Positions 59,536 through 64,000 of a stretch of DNA of 64,000 nt are shown one piece after another (the first letter of the stretch is position 1; every line of letters begins with the position of its first letter). The notes beneath the pieces are model-generated. The model did not search any database, had not been told where the DNA came from, and was given only the letters and a program-made list of their open reading frames with translations. This stretch comes from Stomorhina lunata (taxonomy: Eukaryota; Arthropoda; Insecta; Diptera; Rhiniidae). Where the stretch lies: contig OW121742.1 of NCBI GenBank assembly GCA_933228675.1, positions 40,089,255-40,153,254 of the forward strand, written 5' to 3'. The translations under genes and the position numbers were made by a program.

Positions 59536-61795
59536 AGAAATACTTATATTGCACAATTTTTCCTATACAAAAACTTATATTGCACAACTTTTGTTGCACA
59601 AATTTTTCAATAGAAAAACTTATGTTGCACTACTTTTTCTAAAGAAAAACTTATGTTCTACAATTTTTTCTATAGAAAAATATATGTTGCACAACATTTC
59701 CTATAAAAACTTATGTTGTACAATTTTTTTAAATAGAAAAGCTTATGTTACACAACTTTTTTTATGAAAAAACTTATGTTTCACAATTTTTTCTATAGAA
59801 AAACTTATATTGCACAACTTTTTCTATAGAAAAACTTATGTTGCACAACTTTTTCTATAGAAAAACTTATGTTGCACAACTTCTTCTATAGAAAAACTTA
59901 TGTTGCACAACTTTTTCTATAGAAAAACTTATGTTGCACAACTTTTTCTATAGAAAAACTTATGTTGCACAACTTTTTCTACAGAAAAACTTATGTTGCA
60001 CAACTTTTTCTATAGAGAAACTTATGTTGTACAACTTTTTCCATTGGAAAACTTATGTTGCACAACTTTTTCTATAGAGAAACTTATGTTGTACAACTTT
60101 TTCTATAGAAAAACTTATGTTGCACAACTTTTTCTATAGAAAAACTTATGTTGCACAACTTTTTCTATAGAAAAAATTATGTTGCACAACTTTTTCTATA
60201 GAAAAACTTATGTTGCATAACTTTTTCAATAGAAAAACTTATGTTGCACAACTTTTTCTATAGAAAAATTTATGTTGCACAACTTTTTCTAAAGAAAAAC
60301 TTATGTTGCACAACTTTTTCCATAGAAAAACTTGTGTTGCACAACTTTTTCTATAGAAAAACTTATGTTGCACAACTTTTTCTATAGAAAAACTTATGTT
60401 GCACAACTTTTTCTATAGAAAAACTTATGTTGCACAACTTTTTCTATAGAAAAACTTATGTTGCACAACTTTTTCTATAGAAAAACTTATGTAGCACAAC
60501 TTTTTCTACAGAAAAACTTATGTTGCACAATTTTTTCTATAGAAAAACTTATGTTGCACAACTTTTTCTATAGAAAAACTTGTGTTGCACAACTTTTTCT
60601 ATAGAAAAACTTATGTTGCACAACTTTTTCTATAGAAAAACTTATGTTGCACAACTTTTTCTATAGAAAAACTTATGTTGCACAACTTTTTCTATAGAAA
60701 AATTTATGTTGCACAACTTTTTCTATAGAAAAACTTATGTTGCACAAATTTTTCTATGGAAAAACTTATGTTGCACAAATGTTTCTAAAGAAATATTTAT
60801 GTTGCACAACTTCTTCTATAGAAAAACTTATGTTGCACAACTCTTTCTATAGATAAACTTATGTTGCACAACTTTTTCTATAGAAAAACTTAATTTGCAC
60901 AACTTTTTCTGTAGAAAAACTTATGTTGCACAACTTTTTCTATAGAAAAACTTATGTTGCACAACTTTTTCTATAGAAAAACTTATGTTGCACAACTTTT
61001 TCTATAGAAAAACTTATGTTGCACAACTTTTTCTATAGAAAAACTTATGTTGCACAACTTTTTCTATAGAAAAACTTATGTTGCACAACTTTTTCTATAG
61101 AAAAACTTATGTTGCACAATTTTTTCTATAGAAAAACTTATGTTGCACAACTTTTTCTATAGAAAAACTTATGTTGCACAACTTTTTCTATAGAAAAACT
61201 TATGTTGCATAACTTTTTCAATAGAAAAACTTATGTTGCACAACTTTTTCTATAGAAAAATTTATGTTGCACAACTTTTTCTAAAGAAAAACTTATGTTG
61301 CACAACTTTTTCTATAGAAAAATTTATGTTGCACAACTTTTTCTAAAGAAAAACTTATGTTGCACAACTTTTTCTATAGAAAAACTTATGTTGCACAACT
61401 TTTTCTATAGAAAAACTTATGTTGCACAACTTTTTCTATAGAAAAACTTATGTTGCACAAATGTTTCTACAGAAATATTTATGTTGCACAACTTCTTCTA
61501 TAGAAAAACTTATGTTGCACAACTCTTTCTATAGATAAACTTATGTTGCACAACTTTTTCTATAGAAAAACTTAATTTGCACAACTTTTTCTGTAGAAAA
61601 ACTTATGTTGCACGACTTTTTCCATAGAAAAACTTATGTTGCACGACTTTTTCCATAGAAAAACTTATGTTGCACAACTTTTTTTATCGAAAAACTTATG
61701 TTGCACAACTTTTTCTATAGAAAAACTTATGTTGCACAACTTTTTCTATAAAAAAAATTATGTGGCACAACTTTTTCTATGGAAAAACTTTGGTT
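59536..61795 (+). repeat. Satellite family B, 31-bp unit, ~72 copies
   Basis: Same unit and orientation as the 14.1-16.1 kb array (ACTTATGTTGCACAAC, TTTTTCTATAGAAAA). The left edge is decayed. Higher-order copies: a TGTTGCATAACTTTTTCAAT unit at 60211 recurs at 61203 (992 bp, 32 units), and a rare run (ATGTTTCTA.AGAAATATTTA, then CTTCTTCTATAG, then AACTCTTTC, then CTTAATTTGCAC) at 60781 recurs at 61463 (682 bp, 22 units). The 72-codon frame at 59549-59767 is satellite. Confidence 0.95.
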
Positions 61796-63140
61796 TCTAT
61801 GAAAAGAATATGTAGGAATTTAAGTACATGCGTTTTCAAATAACTCTACATATATTTGGATGAAAGGACGGACTGGTTACAAGCCTTGAGAGACTTAGCC
61901 CTCTCAACTATTATTGCTTGATTTATATAAATTAAATTATTTTTACTTTAGCTGAAAGATACTTACACAATTTTCGCATTAAAGCCAATAATCCTGTAAT
62001 AGTTTTATTTGAAATTACCACAAATTTAACATGTGCCACGATGTCCTATACAACAAATTTCAAACTCTTATATAAATTGGTTTCGTTTTATTGCTGAGCT
62101 ACGATTGGTCGGTTGGTTGTTTTTGGTTGGATCGATGGTCGGTTGTTATTTAGATTTATTTATTTATGTTGTAGTAGTTACGTTTAATTACACTTCAAAT
62201 TATTTTAGGTCATCAACAACAAAATCAGCAAGAACAGCAACAAACATAGATTTCTATCAACATTTTTTAATTTTAGAACTTTTGATGATGTTAAAGTTGC
62301 TGGTGCTATTGCTATTGCAATTGGGTGCTATGGCTGCAAATTTTCAACTGTCACTTGAATGGGCAGTTGAAAATGATACGAAAAAAATAACAAATTTAGA
62401 ATTTGGTTGAAAAACATGAAAAGCTCTTAAAACAACAACCTAAAAGTGTCATCATTGTAATGCCAATTGTAGAGAATGATTATAATGCATTTGTGTATTT
62501 GTGTAATGTTTTTTCATATATAAATTACAGCTCCTGCTGCTGCATTGGTTTGTGTATTCGTTTAGGTTATTTAGTTGGTTTTTATTTGTTTGTTGTTTTT
62601 TTTATATTATTGTTGTTGCCTTTAAAGCCATTATCCTTGTGAATGTTATTTAGAAGTATCAACAAACATGATTAAACATTTTGCATACAATTTTTACCTT
62701 GTTAACATTTTAAAATGTCACTTTGATTGAATGTACAATAATTTGGTTATTTTGTGTTATTGCTGCAGCTGATGTTCCTGCTATTGTTGTTGTATTTGTT
62801 GCTAATGCAATTTCTGTTTTATTTTCAAGATAAATAAATTAGTTAATTTATTTGATTTGCTCTTGAATATATTGCAAATGTTGATTAAAATTATTTTACA
62901 AAACAAATTTTAATTAAATTTAACAAGTTTTTTGTATTTTTGTTGATAACAATCAGTGTTTGTATGGGGAAAGGGTGCGTATGATCAATAATTCAATTCA
63001 ATTTTAGAAATAATACTCATACGTACAATGAACCTATATTCATACAGTTACCATTTTGGTTTGATTTTGTTCTTATTTTGATTTAGTATGTAAATTCAAT
63101 TTTACCTCAGAGTGCTCTCAATGACATCACTTGTGTGCCT
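61796..63140. other. Spacer with the longest non-satellite open frame
   Basis: Mixed sequence with TTGTTGTT/CAACAACAA simple runs. The plus frame 62033-62410 (125 codons) starts at an ordinary ATG; its residues are dominated by L, V, Y and low-complexity T/S/A, with two hydrophobic stretches (about 28-50 and 82-99). It crosses an acceptor-like ATTATTTTAG at about 62207. I recognise no family and favour chance. A second 79-codon frame (62403-62642) is similar. Confidence 0.35.
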
Positions 63141-64000
63141 GATAGATCCTTGTAGAAAATTTTTCAAAAATATATTTTTTTATTACAGAAATTTTCAAAA
63201 TTTTGATTATTTTATAAAGAAATTTTTCAAAACTTTCTTATTTTTTACAGGAAATTTTTTAATTCTTTTTTATTTTTATAGAAAACTTTTCAAAATTTTC
63301 AAATTTTTAAAGGAATTTTTTTTTTAAAATTTCTTACTTTTATAGAAAATTTTTTAAAAATTTTTTACTTTTATATGAAATTTTGCAAAAAATTCTTATA
63401 TTTATAGGAAATTTTTCAAAAATTTCTTATTTTTATAGGAAATTTTTCAAAAATTTCTTATATTTGTAGGAAATTTTTCAAAAATTTCTTATAATTATAG
63501 GAAATTTTTTAAAAATTTCTTATTTTTATAGAAAATTTTTAAAAAATTTCTTAGTTTAATAGGAAATTAAAAAAAAATCCTAATTTTAATGGATATTTTT
63601 TTCAAATTTCGTACTTTTATAGGAAAATATTTTAAAATTCCAAATTTTAATAGTAAATCTTATTTTATATTATTTTAATAGAAAATTTTAGAAATGTTTT
63701 AACATTATAAAAAAAAAATTAAAAAAATTATTTTATACGAAATTTTTAAAAATTTCTTATTTTTATAACAAATTTTTCAAAATGTTTATTTTTATTTATT
63801 TTCTTATAAGAAGCCTTTCTTTTTTTCTGGAAAATTTTAAAAAATTTTCAATTTTTGTAGGAAATTTTAACTTTTCTAATTTATTTTAAAAGGAAATTTT
63901 TCAAAAATATCTTCTTTTTATAGGAAATTATTCAAAAATTTCATATTTTTATAGGAAACTATTCAAAAATTTCTCGTTTTGATATTAAGTTTTTCAAAAG
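63141..64000 (+). repeat. Satellite family A2, 31-bp unit, runs off the window
   Basis: Diverged TTATTTTTATAGGAAATTT units with many indels continue to the right edge. The middle (63400-63500) is the best preserved. The true end is unseen. Confidence 0.88.

Noticed and set aside
62033..62410. 125-codon plus-strand frame as a membrane protein gene
   Set aside because: Hydrophobic, low-complexity TTG/GTT-rich composition, no family resemblance, and crosses an acceptor-like site. By base composition one such frame is not surprising in 64 kb.
1..64000. tRNA, rRNA or snRNA genes
   Set aside because: No cloverleaf with A/B box motifs, rRNA core motif or snRNA signature was recognised by eye on either strand; a covariance-model scan would be needed to exclude small ones.

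Overview
The window reads as non-coding nuclear DNA from a fly, most likely a brachyceran and perhaps a calyptrate. Three things point there: very high A+T; interspersed elements carrying the dipteran (GTCY)n 'mini-me'-type core (positions 23074-23101, 25357-25410, 26176-26245, 36744-36763); and A-rich, CAA-rich stretches of the kind seen in fly 5'UTRs. No bacterial gene organisation, rRNA, tRNA or CRISPR array is visible, and no complete protein-coding gene can be supported. The best reading is deep intron or intergenic DNA of one or more long-intron genes.

By summed interval lengths, about 40 percent of the window is short-period satellite DNA. Family A has 29-31 bp units that share a TATAGGAAATTTTTC block. 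Its arrays lie at 5.6-8.0, 9.1-12.5, 17.7-20.0, 37.7-40.9, 41.9-42.4, 43.4-46.1, 47.3-48.6, 49.7-51.6, 53.0-55.3, 56.1-57.7 and 63.1-64.0 kb. Family B (31 bp, containing ACTTATGTTGCACAAC and TTTTTCTATAGAAAAA) forms arrays at 14.1-16.1 and 59.5-61.8 kb. A third, looser family built on CTCTAGTCATT fills 1-2.3 kb and is followed by 154-bp and 169-bp tandem repeats. Every A and B array runs in the same orientation except a ~330-bp block at about 19.0 kb, which is inverted as part of a large palindrome.

Mobile-element DNA is concentrated at 22.9-36.9 kb. It comprises two clear copies of one mini-me/Helentron-like element in opposite orientation (22.94-23.85 and 36.10-36.90 kb), a decayed reverse copy (about 24.53-24.87 kb), a longer relative (25.22-27.94 kb), a 388-bp MITE with long inverted repeats and an 11-bp flanking direct repeat (29808-30195), ~300-bp and exact 132-bp tandem repeats (30.3-31.2 and 31.6-32.25 kb), a retroposon-tail-like stretch ending in (TA)n (32.3-32.94 kb), and a 781-bp hAT-type foldback element with an exact 8-bp target duplication (34406-35186).

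Only a few candidate exon pieces were found, all non-coding or very short. They are a plus-strand UTR-like exon with a strong GTGAGT donor at 33991-34314, a plus-strand UTR-like exon at 21006-21356, two minus-strand exons at 20616-20900 and 20128-20168, a weaker minus-strand exon at 17303-17375, a weak first-exon candidate at 49242-49325, and a possible tiny plus-strand exon at 8759-8799. The 20.6-21.4 kb interval looks like a divergent promoter. I did not find a new gene system. The most interesting signals are structural: dyad-symmetric satellite units with matched arm changes between arrays, uniform array orientation, a satellite palindrome, and a short dispersed AAGTATGC-type motif on both strands.
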